DNA of 64,000 nt from Halocaridina rubra. Lineage: Eukaryota > Arthropoda > Malacostraca > Decapoda > Atyidae. The notes under the pieces were generated by a model, which made no database searches, was not told where the DNA came from, and was given only the letters and a program-made list of their open reading frames with translations. Both the position numbers and the translations under genes were made by a program. Location of the stretch: the NCBI GenBank assembly GCA_037179515.1, contig JAXCGZ010011675.1, positions 10,001-74,000 of the forward strand. Direction: 5' to 3'. Shown here piece after piece: positions 35,846 through 48,671 of this stretch (position 1 is its first letter; each line of letters opens with the position of its first letter).

Positions 35846-36336
35846 ACATGTACATACACGAGATTGCAGCTTGGAATGTCCAAATTAAGGAAAACATTGA
35901 ACAGTTTAGAAAAGAGTTCCAGGAGCTGAATATGGAATATGATGCCATGAGAACTTCCTTTGCTGATGTACTACAGGGGAATGTGGCAGTAAAAGAGGCT
36001 GTAAAGGTGGTGGCACTGGAAAACATACAAACAGTTGAATATAAAGAAACAGTAATCGGAAAAATTAAAGACGTTGTGATGGAAAGGGCAAATCCACTGA
36101 TTAAACAGGCACTTGATAAAGAGAAGACAGTGGTAATCTCAGGCATAAGCGGATACCAGGAGCCAACATGGCAGGGGAGACTTGAAGGAAATAAAGCTAG
36201 GGTTGTAGACCTGATAAGAAAGTTTGGAGTAGTTTGTGGTCCTGAGGATAATGTAAACATTCACCAACTAGGCAAATATTCGAGGGAAGGAAAGCAGAGA
36301 CCAACAAAAGTAACCTTTGAGAGGGGAAACATGTAG
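35845..36336 (+). pseudogene. LINE-A copy 2, ORF1 fragment
   Basis: The frame begins at a truncated point (EIAAWNVQIKENIEQF) and carries a coiled-coil-like stretch (QFRKEFQELNMEYDAM), then an RRM-like region (TVVISGISGYQEPTWQGRL, IRKFGVVCGPED, PTKVTFERG). This is the architecture of L1-type ORF1 RNA-binding proteins. The coiled-coil N-terminus present in copy 4 is missing here. It ends in a stop at 36334; the rest of ORF1 follows in other frames to 36656. Confidence 0.8.
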
Positions 36337-36454
36337 GGATATATTGTTGAATTCAAAGAATTCGAAGAAGTATTCATTAGATGATACAAAATACAGAAAG
36401 AGATGGGAAAGATCAAAAACTTGTTGGAAGAGGCAAGAAAGTTAAATGAAAAAA

Positions 36455-36656
36455 GAAATGAAGAAGAGAAGAAAAATTTTCATTCCAGAGTTCTTCCAGA
36501 CAAAGGGGAGATAAAGAAGATAATGACAGAAGATCAGGGGATGGGGCTTCATTAAGAAATGAAGAAGAGAAGAAAAATTTTCATTTCAGAGTTCTTCCAG
36601 ACAAAGGGGAGATAAAGAAGATAATGACAGAAGATCAGGGGATGGGGCCTCATTAA
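36455..36656. repeat. 101-bp tandem duplication in LINE-A copy 2
   Basis: The stretch GAAATGAAGAAGAGAAGAAA through GGGGATGGGG occurs at 36455 and again at about 36556 with two base changes. Copy 4 has it once (48565-48662), so the duplication is private to this copy. Confidence 0.9.
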
Positions 36657-36658
36657 GA

Positions 36659-37348
36659 TTGTTATACACAAATGCTGATGGATTAGCTGGTAAGGCAGTA
36701 GAATTAAAAGATAGGATTCACAACAGTAAGGCAGATATAGTAGCAATTACAGAGACTAAGTTGAGTGAGGACATAAATGGTGTCACAGTTTTTCCTAAGG
36801 GCTTCAGAATATTAAGGGTTGAAAGATCTGAGAGGACTGGTGGAGGGATAGCACTGCTCATAAGTGAAAGGATTCAAGTTGAAGAAATAAACTTGGCTAT
36901 AGAAAGTGAGTTCAAGGAGTTTCTTGTTGCTCGCATAAATACTGGGTCAGAGAGCATTATAATAAATGTTGTATATAACCCACCAAGGAACCAGAATAGG
37001 CTTGAAGTTTATGAGGAAAGTCATATAGGTACTATTGAAGTCATAAACTCAGTAATTAACACGACACGGGAGAGAAAATGTAGGATATTGATTATGGGAG
37101 ACTTTAATCATAAAGAGATAGATTGGATAAATCTTGACCCACACAGTGGTGAGGACTCATTCGGGGCAAGATTCCTAGATTGCGTACAAGGGAATTTCCT
37201 ACACCAACATGTAATGGAACCAACGAGGGCCAGGGGTGGGGATGAGCCATCACTGCTTGATATAGTATTCACAGATAATGTGTCTGATATTGAAAAAATT
37301 GAGTATGAACCACCAATTGGAAAGAGTGACCACTGTGTGTTGTAGATG
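36659..37348 (+). pseudogene. LINE-A copy 2, endonuclease, cut by hAT
   Basis: An APE-type endonuclease domain of about 229 aa: LLYTNADGLAGK (N), AITETKLSED (E), IMGDFNHKEIDW (D and N) and GKSDHCVL (D and H) are all present. It ends at a TAG where copy 4 has TTG, a few bases before the 8-bp duplication made by the hAT element. The domain resumes at 40309 with YIIEDILPESRG. Confidence 0.88.
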
Positions 37349-37779
37349 GTGTATATCAGGGGTGTGCAACCTGCGGCCCAAGGGCCGCATGCGGCCCTCA
37401 AAGGCTTTCATTGCGGCCCTTTCTCCTAAAAATAAATAAGCTATAGTGCGGCCCTCAAAGAGAGAGAGAGAGCGCCTCGAACTGAATATTCCAACAACTT
37501 TTTCTCAATCTCTCTCTCTCTTGTGTTTTCATCAACAACCCTTCCTCAATAACCGATGGTACGAGGGGTCATCGTTATCAGTAACCCCTTTTAAGATCAT
37601 TGTAAACACCGAAACGATCATTATTTTTAAGGTTGGATGTTTGCACTTTTTACACTCTGGTATGCTTTGCAGTACAGCCGTACAGGAATTAATATAGTTC
37701 TCAGTTTATCTCAGACTCAAGTGGTGAAATCAGTGTGCTTCATTTGTTGTGGTTGATTTGTGATTACCAGTATTCTAAG

Positions 37780-38068
37780 TCTAACTCTAACTAAGTTGTT
37801 TATGTTGCAGTTTTGTGATTGGCTTTAGAAAACTTGCAAGCAAAACATTTTGAGAATTATATATTTCTGCTGAAATTTGGTACTAATTATATTGCAATCT
37901 ATTACATTATTCTTAATTAAAGCCTTTAATTAAAAAAAAATGTAATAGATTGCAATATAATTATTACCACATTTTCAGCAGAAATATATAATTCTCAAAA
38001 TGTTTTGCTTGCAAGTTTTCTAAAGCCAATCACAAAACTGCAACATAAACAACTTAATTAGAGTTAGT
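37780..38068. repeat. Large inverted repeat upstream of the hAT transposase
   Basis: The arm 37780-37908 is the complement of 37939-38068 with only a few mismatches, for example TTTTGCTTGCAAGTTTTCTA at about 38000 against TAGAAAACTTGCAAGCAAAA at about 37826. The loop is about 30 bp. Transcribed, it would give a hairpin of about 129 bp just before the transposase start. Confidence 0.9.
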
Positions 38069-38139
38069 CTTTAATTTAAAGTTAACTTTTTCCTATTATA
38101 TATTTTGCTCAGCAGGAGAGATCTTATTGCACTAATAAT

Positions 38140-39942
38140 GGCTTCTACGAGTAAAAAACGCAAGATTTCAGATGAAAACCGGAGTTTTCAAGAGAAATGG
38201 ACTGAACAATATTTATGCATACAATCAGGGGGGAAAGCATTGTGCCTTGTGTGCCATGAAACCATTTCTGTTTTAAAAGAATATAACATCAAAAGACACT
38301 ACATCACAAAGCACAAAGAATATAAAAATATGACAGGTGAAGCACGCAAAGAAAAAATACCATTCTTGCAGAAATCTCTGAAAGGACAACAGTCAGTGTT
38401 TACAAAGAAACTTAAGGAATATGATGCATCTCTCAAAACAAGCTTTTTGATTACTCAAATCCTTGCAAAAAGACTCAAGCCCTATTCTGATGGTGAGGTA
38501 GTTAAAGAATGTTTGTGTGTAGCCTCAGACAATATGTTTCATAACAAAAAAAACTAGTTGAAAACATAAGCCTTTCAAGATATACTGTTGCTAGAAGAAT
38601 AGACAGTCTTTCAGGGAATATTGAAAGTACAATTGCCAAGCGAGTTAGTGCTTTTTCTTCATTCTCTGTTGCTCTTGATGAGAGTTGTGACACCACAGAC
38701 ACTGCACAACTGGCTGTGTATATTAGGGGAGTTGACAATGACTATAATATTACAGAGGAAATGGCTTCACTACAAAGCATGAAGGGGACCACAACAGGAC
38801 AATCTATTTTTGATGAATTAGAAAAAGCATTGGCAAGGTTTGGACTGGACTACACTAATTTAGTTTCCATTACAACAGATGGTGCGCCTGCGATGTCTGG
38901 TCAGAGAAATGGGGTTGTTGGATTACTGAAGACTAGAATGGGGTCTCAAAATACTGACTTCGGTTCACTTATTGTCCTGCATTGTATCATACACCAGGAA
39001 GCTTTATGTGCGAAGACAATAAACTTTCAGCATGTGACTAATATTCTCGTGAAAGCTGTCAATTTCATTAGGTCAAGAGGTCTAAATCACCGCGAGTTTC
39101 AGCAGTTAATGGCAGACATTGATGCAGAGTACAGTGATGTGAAGTATTTTTGTGAGGTAAGGTGGCTAAGCAAAGCAGGAATGTTGAAGAGAGCATATGA
39201 CCTTTTGGAAGAATTTGCGCTGTTCTTAGATATGAAAGGTAATGCTATCCCTGAATTGAGAGATAAGGAATGGAGATGTGATTTAGCATTTTTAGTAGAT
39301 ATAACTGATCATCTTAGTGCACTGAATGTTAGACTTCAAGGAAAAGATCAACTAATAAATGAGATGTTCTCACTGATCAAAGGCTTCCATATAAAATTGC
39401 GTCTGTGGGAGTCACAAATCAGAAACCAAAACCCAGCCCACTTTCCTACACTGAAAAACCATGACACTAGCAGCCCTCAGTATCAGAAGTATGGTGACAA
39501 ATTGGGAGTCTTACGAGAGGAATTTTCAGAAAGATTTGGTGACCTCAAGAAACATTCACAAGCCATTGAAGTCTTTGCTTCTCCTTTTTCTGTGGATGTG
39601 ACAGCAATTCCCGAGGACATACAGATGGAAATAATTGAACTACAGTGCAATGATGAACTAAGAAAGAAGTTTGATGAGAGTTCAGTATACCAGTTTTATA
39701 AGAAGCATGTATCAGTAACAGTGTATCCAAAACTCTCTGCTCATGCAAGGAAAATGATGGCAGTGTTTGGTAGCACATATGTATGTGAGCAGCTTTTTTC
39801 AAAAATGAATCTAGTTAAAAACAAGCATAGGTCTTTACTTACTGATGAACATTTGGAATATACCCTGCGTGTAGCCACATCATCCATACAGCCTGATATT
39901 GATGAGTTGGTGTCCCAAATGCAACATCAACCATCTCACTAG
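38140..39942 (+). pseudogene. hAT transposase (ZBED/GTF2IRD2-like), one frameshift
   Basis: About 600 aa in two frames. The first (ATG at 38140; MASTSKKRKISDENRSF) has a BED-like zinc finger, CLVCHETISVLKEYNIKRHYITKH, with C2 and HxxxxH residues. The second frame carries the RNase H-like catalytic fold (VALDESCDTTDTAQL with D, SITTDGAPAMSGQRNG with D, LHCIIHQEALC, EVRWLSKAGML) and the C-terminal dimerisation domain (YPKLSAHARKMMAVFGST, NLVKNKHRSLLTDEHLE). The only break I see is in an A8 run at 38546-38553, where one more A would join the frames. The length fits a full hAT enzyme. A sequence error in the homopolymer is possible. Confidence 0.93.
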
Positions 39943-40308
39943 GGTAGCCTTTCATTTGCTAATTAATGATTAGGAAAATGTCTGTGTTTGATAATTCATA
40001 TGTTAATGATCCCAGTTAACCAATAATAAGTAATTATTTATGTTTGTACATTATAATAATAAGGTACGGTAGCCTTTCATTTGCTCATTTATAGTAAGGA
40101 AAATACTTTTGTTTCAGACAATTCTTATTTTTGTGGTCCCAATTTAAATAAAATCAGTAACAAACTAATTATCTATCTTTATTAGTATAATCTCACATAA
40201 TATGTCTTCGATCGTAGTAAATAGCATGAAATAGTAAGGTTATGTGGCCCTCCATACCAACGGAGTCGTGACTAGTGGCCCTTTGGGAAAAAAGGTTGCA
40301 CACCCCTG

Positions 40309-42440
40309 GTGTATATCATTGAAGATATTCTGCCTGAGAGTAGAGGCACTGAGGACATGAGAAGGAACTATCCGAAAGGATATTACATCTAAATGAATGA
40401 GCTTTTTGCAGTTATTGACTGGAGAACCTTATTTTACAACAAATCTGTACAAAAAAATGTATGACATCTTTTGTGAGAAATACGGGAAGATAGTAGATTG
40501 CTGCATACCTGTCACCAAAGTAGGTGTAATTCATGCCAGAGAGAAATGGTTTGATTATGGGTGTAAAAGAGCTAAGGAGTGGAGAGACAAATGCTGGTAT
40601 AGGAGGAGAAAAAACATAAATGCCTAGCAAACCTACAAAAGAGCAAGAAATGACTACCTAAGCAAAAGGAGAGAGGCAGAGAGAGACTATGAGAGGGACA
40701 TCACCAGGAAGGCTAAAGAAAATCCCAAGCTTTTCCACAGCTTTATCAGAGGAAAACTGAAGGTAAAAGAACAGGTTTTAAGGCTTAAGAGAGCGGATGG
40801 AAGCATCACTGAGACGGATGAAGAGATTTGCAAAGAATTGAACAAGGAGTTTCAGTCAGTATTTACAGTAGAAAATACCCCACCCACTCAGATTGCAGAG
40901 ATAGAAGCTCAAGGGCCGGTATTAGAGAACATCAACCTTACAGCCACAGAGGTATGCAAAGCGCTGATGGATTTAGATGTTCATAAAGCTACAGGTCCTG
41001 ATTACATATCCCCTCATGTGCTTAAAAAATCCGCAAACTCAATATCAGTGGCACCAAGTATCATATTTAAGGAGTCACTGGAGTCAGGGGAGATTCCAAG
41101 ATGCTGGAAACATGCAAATGTGATACCGATCTTCAAAAAGGGAAGGAGGGATACGGCTCTGAACTATAGACCAGTTTCCTTGACCAGCATAGTTTGCAAA
41201 GTTATGGAGAAACTACTAAGGAAACATATCTCTCTTCACTTGGAATCCTTCAACTTTTTGTCAGTGAGGCAACATGGCTTCGGAAATGGTAGATCAACAG
41301 TAACAAACTTATTAGAATTTTATGACGAGGTAAGCCGAATCTTACAGGAAAGAGAGGGCTGGGCAGATTGCATATTCCTAGACTTCCAGAAAGCATTTGA
41401 CACTGTTCCACATAGGAGACTTATTAGGAAGCTGCAATCAATGGCTAGAATAGGTGTAAATGTTTTGGAATGGATAAAAACTTACTTAGAAGGAAGGGAA
41501 CAGAGGGTTAGAGTAAGACACTCAGTGTCTGAATGGAGAAGAGTTAGTAGTGGAGTTCCACAGGGTTCAGTTTTAGGGCCACTTTTATTCCTTGTATATG
41601 TAAATGACCTACCAGAGTCTGCATATTCATTCATGAATATGTTTGCAGATGATGCAAAGATTGTGAAAAAAGTAAAAAACGAGAACAATGGTAGAAAACT
41701 TCGGGAGGATCTAAATAATCTGCATGAGTGGTCAGAAGAGTGGCTAATGATATTCAATACTTCAAAATGTAAGGTAATGAGAATGGGTACAAGTGCAAGA
41801 AGGCCCAAGCTTGACTACTCGGTGGCTGGAGTACAACTTAAAGAGACAGAAAATGAGAGAGATCTAGGAGTAAACATACTGGCAGATTTGTCTCTAGAAA
41901 TACATATAAATGGCATAGTAAGGGCAGCATATGCATTCTTATCAAATGTAAGGGTAGCCTTCAGGCACATGGACAAGGAAATGTTCAGAAATATTTATGT
42001 AACCTATACGAGGCCAAAACTCGAATATGCAGCCCCCTTTTGAAATCCACACTTGAAAAAGCACATAGCTAAGCTTGAAAAAGTTCAAAGACATGCCACA
42101 AAACTGGTGCCAGAAATACGCAATCTCAGTTATGAAGAGAGGCTGAGGGAATTAGACTTACCATCACTCGAAGCTAGGAGATTGAGGGGGGATATGGTGA
42201 CAGTCTTTAAATTCCTTCATGGTTATGATAGAGTGGATAAGGATCGATATTTTGATATGGCAGGCTCTAGAACTAGAGGTCATAGTTTGAAGCTTCGTAA
42301 GAAAACTTCTTTGCAGGATGTAAGGAAATACTTTTTCAGTGTAAGAGTAGTTGATAATTGGAATTTTCTAAGCGAGGGGGTAGTTAATGCTAACTCAATC
42401 CATAGTTTTAAGGACAGGTATGATAAGCATCACTAAGTAC
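40309..42440 (+). pseudogene. LINE-A copy 2, rest of endonuclease and reverse transcriptase
   Basis: It resumes with the endonuclease tail and the linker (IVDCCIPVTKVGVIHAREKW), then an amber stop TAG at 40625-40627, after which the same frame continues. RT (40838-42043) has ATGPDYISPHVL, NYRPVSLTSIVCKVMEKLL, IFLDFQKAFDTVPH, SSGVPQGSVLGPLLF and the catalytic MFADDAKIV. A TGA at 42041 replaces a Trp codon, and the C-terminal part continues 42053-42436 ([20 protein letters not shown]). Small lesions are also present near 40388 and 40455. The 3' UTR has the family phrase GAGCTTTGGGCTCCTTCCC. Confidence 0.92.
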
Positions 42441-43012
42441 AAAATGGAACCGATCAGGACACGGGCAGTTACGAGCTTTGGGCTCCTTCCCATACACACA
42501 ATTAGATACTCGTACACAAAGATGCACACACAGAGAGACGAGATTGCTGCTTGGAATGTCCAGATTAAGGAAAACATTGAACAGTTCAGAAAAGAGTTCC
42601 AGGAGCTGAATATGGAAAATGATGCCATGAAAACTTCCTTTGCTGATGCACTAAAGGGGAATGTGGCAGTAAAAGAGGCTGTAAAGGTGGTGGCACTGGA
42701 AAACATACAAACAGTTGACTATAAAGAGACAGTAATAATAAAAATGAAAGACGTTGTGATGGAAAGGGCAAACCCAGTCATCAGACAGGCACTTGATAAG
42801 GAGAAGACAGTGGTAATCTCAGGCATAAGCGAATCCCAGGAGCCAACATGGCAGGGGAGACTAGAAGAAAATAAAGCTAGGGTTGTAGACCTGATAAGAA
42901 AGCTTGGAGTAGTTTGTGGTCCTGAGGATATTGTAAACATACACCAACTAGGTAAATATTCGAGGGAAGAAAAGCCGAGACCAACAAAAGTAACCTTTGA
43001 AGTATTGAATTT
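42437..43012 (+). pseudogene. LINE-A copy 3, ORF1 part
   Basis: After the 3' tail of copy 2 and a CACACA stretch, an ORF1 fragment starts with the same words (EIAAWNVQIKENIEQF) and keeps TVVISGISESQEPTWQGRL and IRKLGVVCGPEDIVNIHQ. At 43012 it switches abruptly, after PTKVTFE, to reverse-complemented RT sequence. Confidence 0.85.
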
Positions 43013-43965
43013 CATTAGCCACTTTTCTGACCACTCATGCAGATTATTTAGATCCTCCTGAAGTTCTCTACCATTGTTCTCGTTTTTTACTTTCTTCACA
43101 ATCTTTGCATCATCTGCAAACATATTCATGAATGAATTTACAGACTCTGGTAGGTCATTTACATATACAAGGAACAAAAGTGGCCCTAAAACTGAACCCT
43201 GTGGAACTCCACTACTAACTCTTCTCCATTCAGACACTGAGTGTCTTACTCTAACCCTCTGTTCCCTTCCTTCTAAGTAAGTTTTTATCCATTCCAAAAC
43301 ATTTCCACCTATTCTAGCCATTGATTGCAGCTTCCTAATAAGTCTCCCATGTGGAACAGTGTCAAACACTTTCTGGAAGTTTAGGAATATGCAATCTGCC
43401 CAGCCCTCTCTTTCCTGTAAGATTTGGCTTACCTCATCATAAAATTCTAATAAGTTTGTTACTGTTGATCTACCTTCTCTGAAGCCATGTTGCCTCACTG
43501 ACAAAAAGTTGAAGGATTCCAAGTGAAGAGAGATATGTTTCCTTAGTAGTTTCTCCATAACTTTGCAAACTATGCTGGTCAAGGAAACTGGTCTATAGTT
43601 CAGAGCCGTATCCCTCCTTCCCTTTTTGAAGATAGGTATCACATTTGCTTGTTTCCAGCATCTTGGAATCTCCCCCGACTCCAGTGACTCCTTAAATATG
43701 ATACTTAGTGCCACTGATATTGTGTTTGCGCATTTTTTAAGCACATGAGGGGATATGTCATCAGGACCTGTAGCTTTATGAACATCTAAATCCATCAGCG
43801 CTTTGCATACCTCTGTGGCTGTAAGGTTGATGTTCTCTAATACCGGCCCTTGAGCTTCTATCACTGCAATCTGAGGGGGTGGGGTATTTTCTACTGTAAA
43901 TACTGTGTGTGTGTGTGATAACCTAATTGTTATTACCTAATTGTGCTTATGGGAAAGAGTCCAAA
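43013..43965 (-). pseudogene. LINE-A copy 3, inverted RT and 3' tail
   Basis: Minus-strand frame 42719-43864 contains the RT from VLENINLTATEVCKALMDL through FLNFQKVFDTVPHG, SSGVPQGSVLGPLLF and MFADDAKIVKKV to LHEWSEKWLMKFNTSK at 43013. Upstream in the same orientation (43920-43980) lies a LINE-A 3' tail, CTAATTG and TTCCCATAAGC-type sequence, joined to RT by a (CA)n. The pattern of 3' tail plus microsatellite plus truncated copy is the same as in the array at 51.6-60 kb. FLDFQKAFD is changed to FLNFQKVFD, removing a catalytic Asp. Confidence 0.85.
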
Positions 43966-44239
43966 GCTCGTATCTTCCCGTGTGTGTGGAATAACTAACC
44001 TGCTGTAGAAAAACAGAACTCATCAACCCCATAAATAGATTTTCACAAATTTGGTAGCTATGCAATCAGTAGAAAGAGACAAACATGCCACCCCCCAAAA
44101 AAAAAATCGTTTTTAGGAGTTGATACGTTCTTCCTTTCTACGGCAGCTACTTTGGTGATGCAGTGGACAGCCATGATGGGGTGCATGAGGGCATGGTTTA
44201 GGTGTCCAGGGAATTGATAATATGGCTCATATAGGTAAC
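43966..44239. other. Unassigned spacer
   Basis: No open frame, terminal repeat or similarity to the rest of the window that I can see, apart from an A-rich run at about 44095. Confidence 0.4.
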
Positions 44240-46200
44240 AGAGCTACTATGTTGTACTTCAAGGCCAAAAGAACAATTTTAGCACAAAAATTACTGGCTT
44301 TATTTATTTATTTTTTTATATACAGTTGGTTATATTGAAAAAAATATATTGAATTTAAAAACAAAAAATACCAAACATATAGCTGTAAATACAACTTTAT
44401 GCAAAATAGTTTGGTGAACGTGGTGTAAACGATGTCATGTGGCATTACAAGCAGAAGCAGCACCGTTCAGTTTATTCCATCCGCCACATTGTGCCTAGTG
44501 CTTTCGTCTGCTTTCTCATTGTGTTCACTCGTTACGGACTCTACTATGCCTCCCAAACGTATTAGAGATACTTCTGATGGCAGTGGCACTAAGAAAGGAA
44601 AAGCCGTCACTGTGGAAATTAAAACTGAAATAGTAAATCGTGCTGAAAAGGTAGAAACGTCTACAAGCATGCTTGCAGTCTCGGATTAGCCTGTACGACC
44701 GTGGCCACGGTCATCAAGGACAAAGATCGTATCCGTGACCACGTGCAAGATTTAACCCTCATACAGTCCACTGTGATCACGAGGCATAGTAGTGGCCTTA
44801 TGGTAGAGATGGATAGAATATTAGTGCTTTGGCTTAAAGACTGAAATTGACGGCGTATCCCAATATGCCTTATACTTATTCAGGAAAAGGCTAAAATGCT
44901 GTTCGAAGACTTGAAAAGAGAAAAGGGGGAAGGCAGTGCAAGTGAGGAGTTTAATGCTAGTAAAGGGTTGTTTTAAGGCTAGTGCTAATTTACATAATCT
45001 AAAAGTGCAAGGGGAAGCTGCTAGTGGTGATGTGGAAGCAGCAAAAATGTTTCCCATTGCATTAGAGAAGATAATAAAGGAGGGGGGTTACTGTGCTGAA
45101 CAGGTGTTCAACGTCGATGAGACTGGCTTCTTCTGGAAGCGTATGCCTAGTCATATGTGTATCACAAAGGAGGAGAAGTCAGCACCAGGCCATAAAACCA
45201 GCAAGGAGAGACTGACTTTGCCATTGGGGGCTAATGCTTCTGGAGACTGTAAGCTGAAGCCCTTATTGGTTTATTTGGCTAAAAACCCAAGGGCATCTGA
45301 AAGGGTTCAATGCCAGTCTACTGAAAGTCAAACAAGAAGGCTATGATAATGATTCAAGTTATAGTGGACTGGTGCAGCAACTATTTTATCCCAGAAGTGG
45401 AGAGGTACTCTGCTTCCAAAGGTCTTCCATTTAAGATATTGCTAGTCCTGGACAATGCTCCTGGTCATCCTGCCAATTTGAATGACTACCTTCCAATATT
45501 AAGGTGATTTTCCTTACACCTAACACCACCTCCTTGTTACAGCCAGTGGATCAGGGGGTCATTGCCTCTTTCAAAGCCTACTATCTGAGAAGAGCGATCA
45601 CTATGGCTCTCAAGGCAACGGAGAAGGACCCTAACATGACTTTCATGGACTTCTGGAAGTTGAATATTCTTCATGCTATGAAGAATCTTGGTGATGCTTT
45701 AGAGGAAGTGATACAAACGAACTTGAATGGGGTATGGAAGAATGCATGCCTCTATTTTGTGAATGCCTTCCGAGGTTTTGAGGAGACAGTTGAGGCTGTA
45801 ACCAAGAATGTTGTTGTCATGTTTAAGGAGCTCCAGTTGGAGGTGGAAGTTGATGATATAAAAGACCCCCTGGAATCTCATGGCAAGGAGTTATTGACAG
45901 AGGACCTCATTCAACTTGAACAGCAGATAATTGAAGAGGAGGAAGACCTACCAAGCCCAGAGGTCAAGAAATTCACGACCAAGGAATTAGAAGTGTTTGC
46001 CTTGGCAGAGGACATGTTGTCAAAGATTGAGGTTCAGGACGCCAATGTTGCCAGGTACAATAAGATGGCGAGAGGGCTCAATGATCTCGAGGTGTTACAT
46101 GGAAATATATGAAAAGAGGGCATCTCTCCAGACTAGCCTTGACCAATACTTCGTGAAGGTAGAGCGCCCATCAAAGATCCTGTACCCTCTTCCCTAGGTG
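44240..46200 (+). pseudogene. Tigger/pogo transposase, second family, largely readable
   Basis: The likely start is 44548 (MPPKRIRDTSDGSGTKKGKA), with a CENP-B-type helix-turn-helix beginning VTVEIKTEIVNRAEK. Frame 44936-45346 has HNLKVQGEAAS and the first catalytic block FNVDETGFFWKRMPSHMC. The second Asp is in ILLVLDNAPGHPANL (about 45450). Frame 45504-46112 has LTPNTTSLLQPVDQGVIASF with the third Asp and an acidic tail (QLEQQIIEEEEDLPSPEV). Stops and shifts lie near 44690, 44850, 45345 and 45500. It differs from the Tigger at 19303. The sequence before 44400 resembles 35403-35690. No terminal repeat pair is seen. Confidence 0.88.
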
Positions 46201-47591
<1,391 letters not shown>

Positions 47592-48669
47592 ATGACGCCA
47601 TCTCTGTCCCAAACCTCTCCCATCCATGGGTCGGGAGGACGGGTAGCCATTAGGGGACTTAAACAGAAAATCAAGAATTTAGAGACAATGGTTATAAGCC
47701 TTGATGATAAAATTCGGAATATGGATGGAGAAATGAAAGAGAATGAAACACTCAGAGAGCAAATAAGATCTTTGGAGGAAGCAAATAAAGCACAAAGACA
47801 GGAGAGAAAGGAACTAGAAAAAAGAATAAAGAAGCTGGAAGGGGAAGAGTCAACTAGAATCTAGAATTTCTAAACAAGAAGACAAAAACAAACAGCTGAA
47901 TGACAACCTAAAGGAAATAGATGTTAGTTCACTGCTCTCTTCTGAGAGAGACGAGATTGCTGCTTGGAATGTCCAGATTAAGGAAAACAGTGAACAGTTC
48001 AGAAAAGAGTTCCAGGAGCTGAATATGGAAAATGATGCCATGAAAACTTCCTTTGCTGATGCACTAAAGGGGAATGTGGCAGTAAAAGAGGCTGTAAAGG
48101 TGGTGGCACTGGAAAACATACAAACAGTTGAATATAAAGAGACAGTAATAAAAAAAATGAAAGACGTTGTGATGGAAAGGGCAAACCCACTCATCAGACA
48201 GGCACTTGATAAGGAGAAGACAGTGGTAATCTCAGGCATAAGTGAAACCCAGGAGCCAACATGGCAGGGGAGACTTGAAGAAAATAAAGCTAGGGTTGTA
48301 GACCTGATAAGAAAGCTTGGAGTAGTTTGTGGTCCTGAGGATATTGTAAACATACACCAACTAGGTAAATATTCGAGGGAAGGAAAGCCGAGACCAACAA
48401 AAGTAACCTTTGAGAGAGGGGAAACATGTAGGGAAATATTGTTGAGAAAAAAAAGTCTAAAAGACCTTCAAGAATTCAAAGAAGTGTTCATTAGACGATA
48501 CAGAACACAGGAAGAGATGGGAAAGATCAAAAACTTGTTGCAAGAGGCAAGAAGGTTAAATGATGAAAGAAATGAAGAACAGAAGAAAAATTTTCGTTAC
48601 AGAGTTCTTCCAGGCAAAGGGGAGATAAAGAAGATAATGACAGAAGATCAGGGGATGGGGCCTCATTAA
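47592..48669 (+). CDS. LINE-A copy 4, ORF1 RNA-binding protein (one frameshift)
   Basis: It starts MTPSLSQTSPIHGSG. A long coiled coil follows (LKQKIKNLETMVISLDDKI, LREQIRSLEEANKAQ, LEKRIKKLEGE). A 7-base duplication (AGAATCT, 47856-47866) introduces a TAG at 47862 and shifts the frame. The rest of the protein (ISKQEDKNKQLND onward, to 48669) has an RRM-like domain (TVVISGISETQEPTWQGRL, IRKLGVVCGPEDIVNIHQ, PRPTKVTFERG) and a basic C-terminus. This fits L1/CR1 ORF1 proteins, which coat element RNA as trimers. The ORF1 stop at 48667 overlaps the endonuclease frame, which is open from before this point in another frame. Confidence 0.85.
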
Positions 48670-48671
48670 GA

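Larger units (their letters stand above)
37357..40308 (+). mobile_element. hAT transposon, 2952 bp, with 8-bp target duplication
   Basis: The ends CAGGGGTGTGCAACC (37357) and GGTTGCACACCCCTG (40308) are a perfect 15-bp inverted repeat, and GTGTATAT flanks both sides (37349-37356, 40309-40316). It interrupts the endonuclease of LINE-A copy 2; the empty site in copy 4 reads GAGTATATCATTG. The element carries one transposase gene, a long inverted repeat upstream of it and a diverged duplication downstream (39943-40190, GGTAGCCTTTCATTTGCT twice). Confidence 0.96.
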
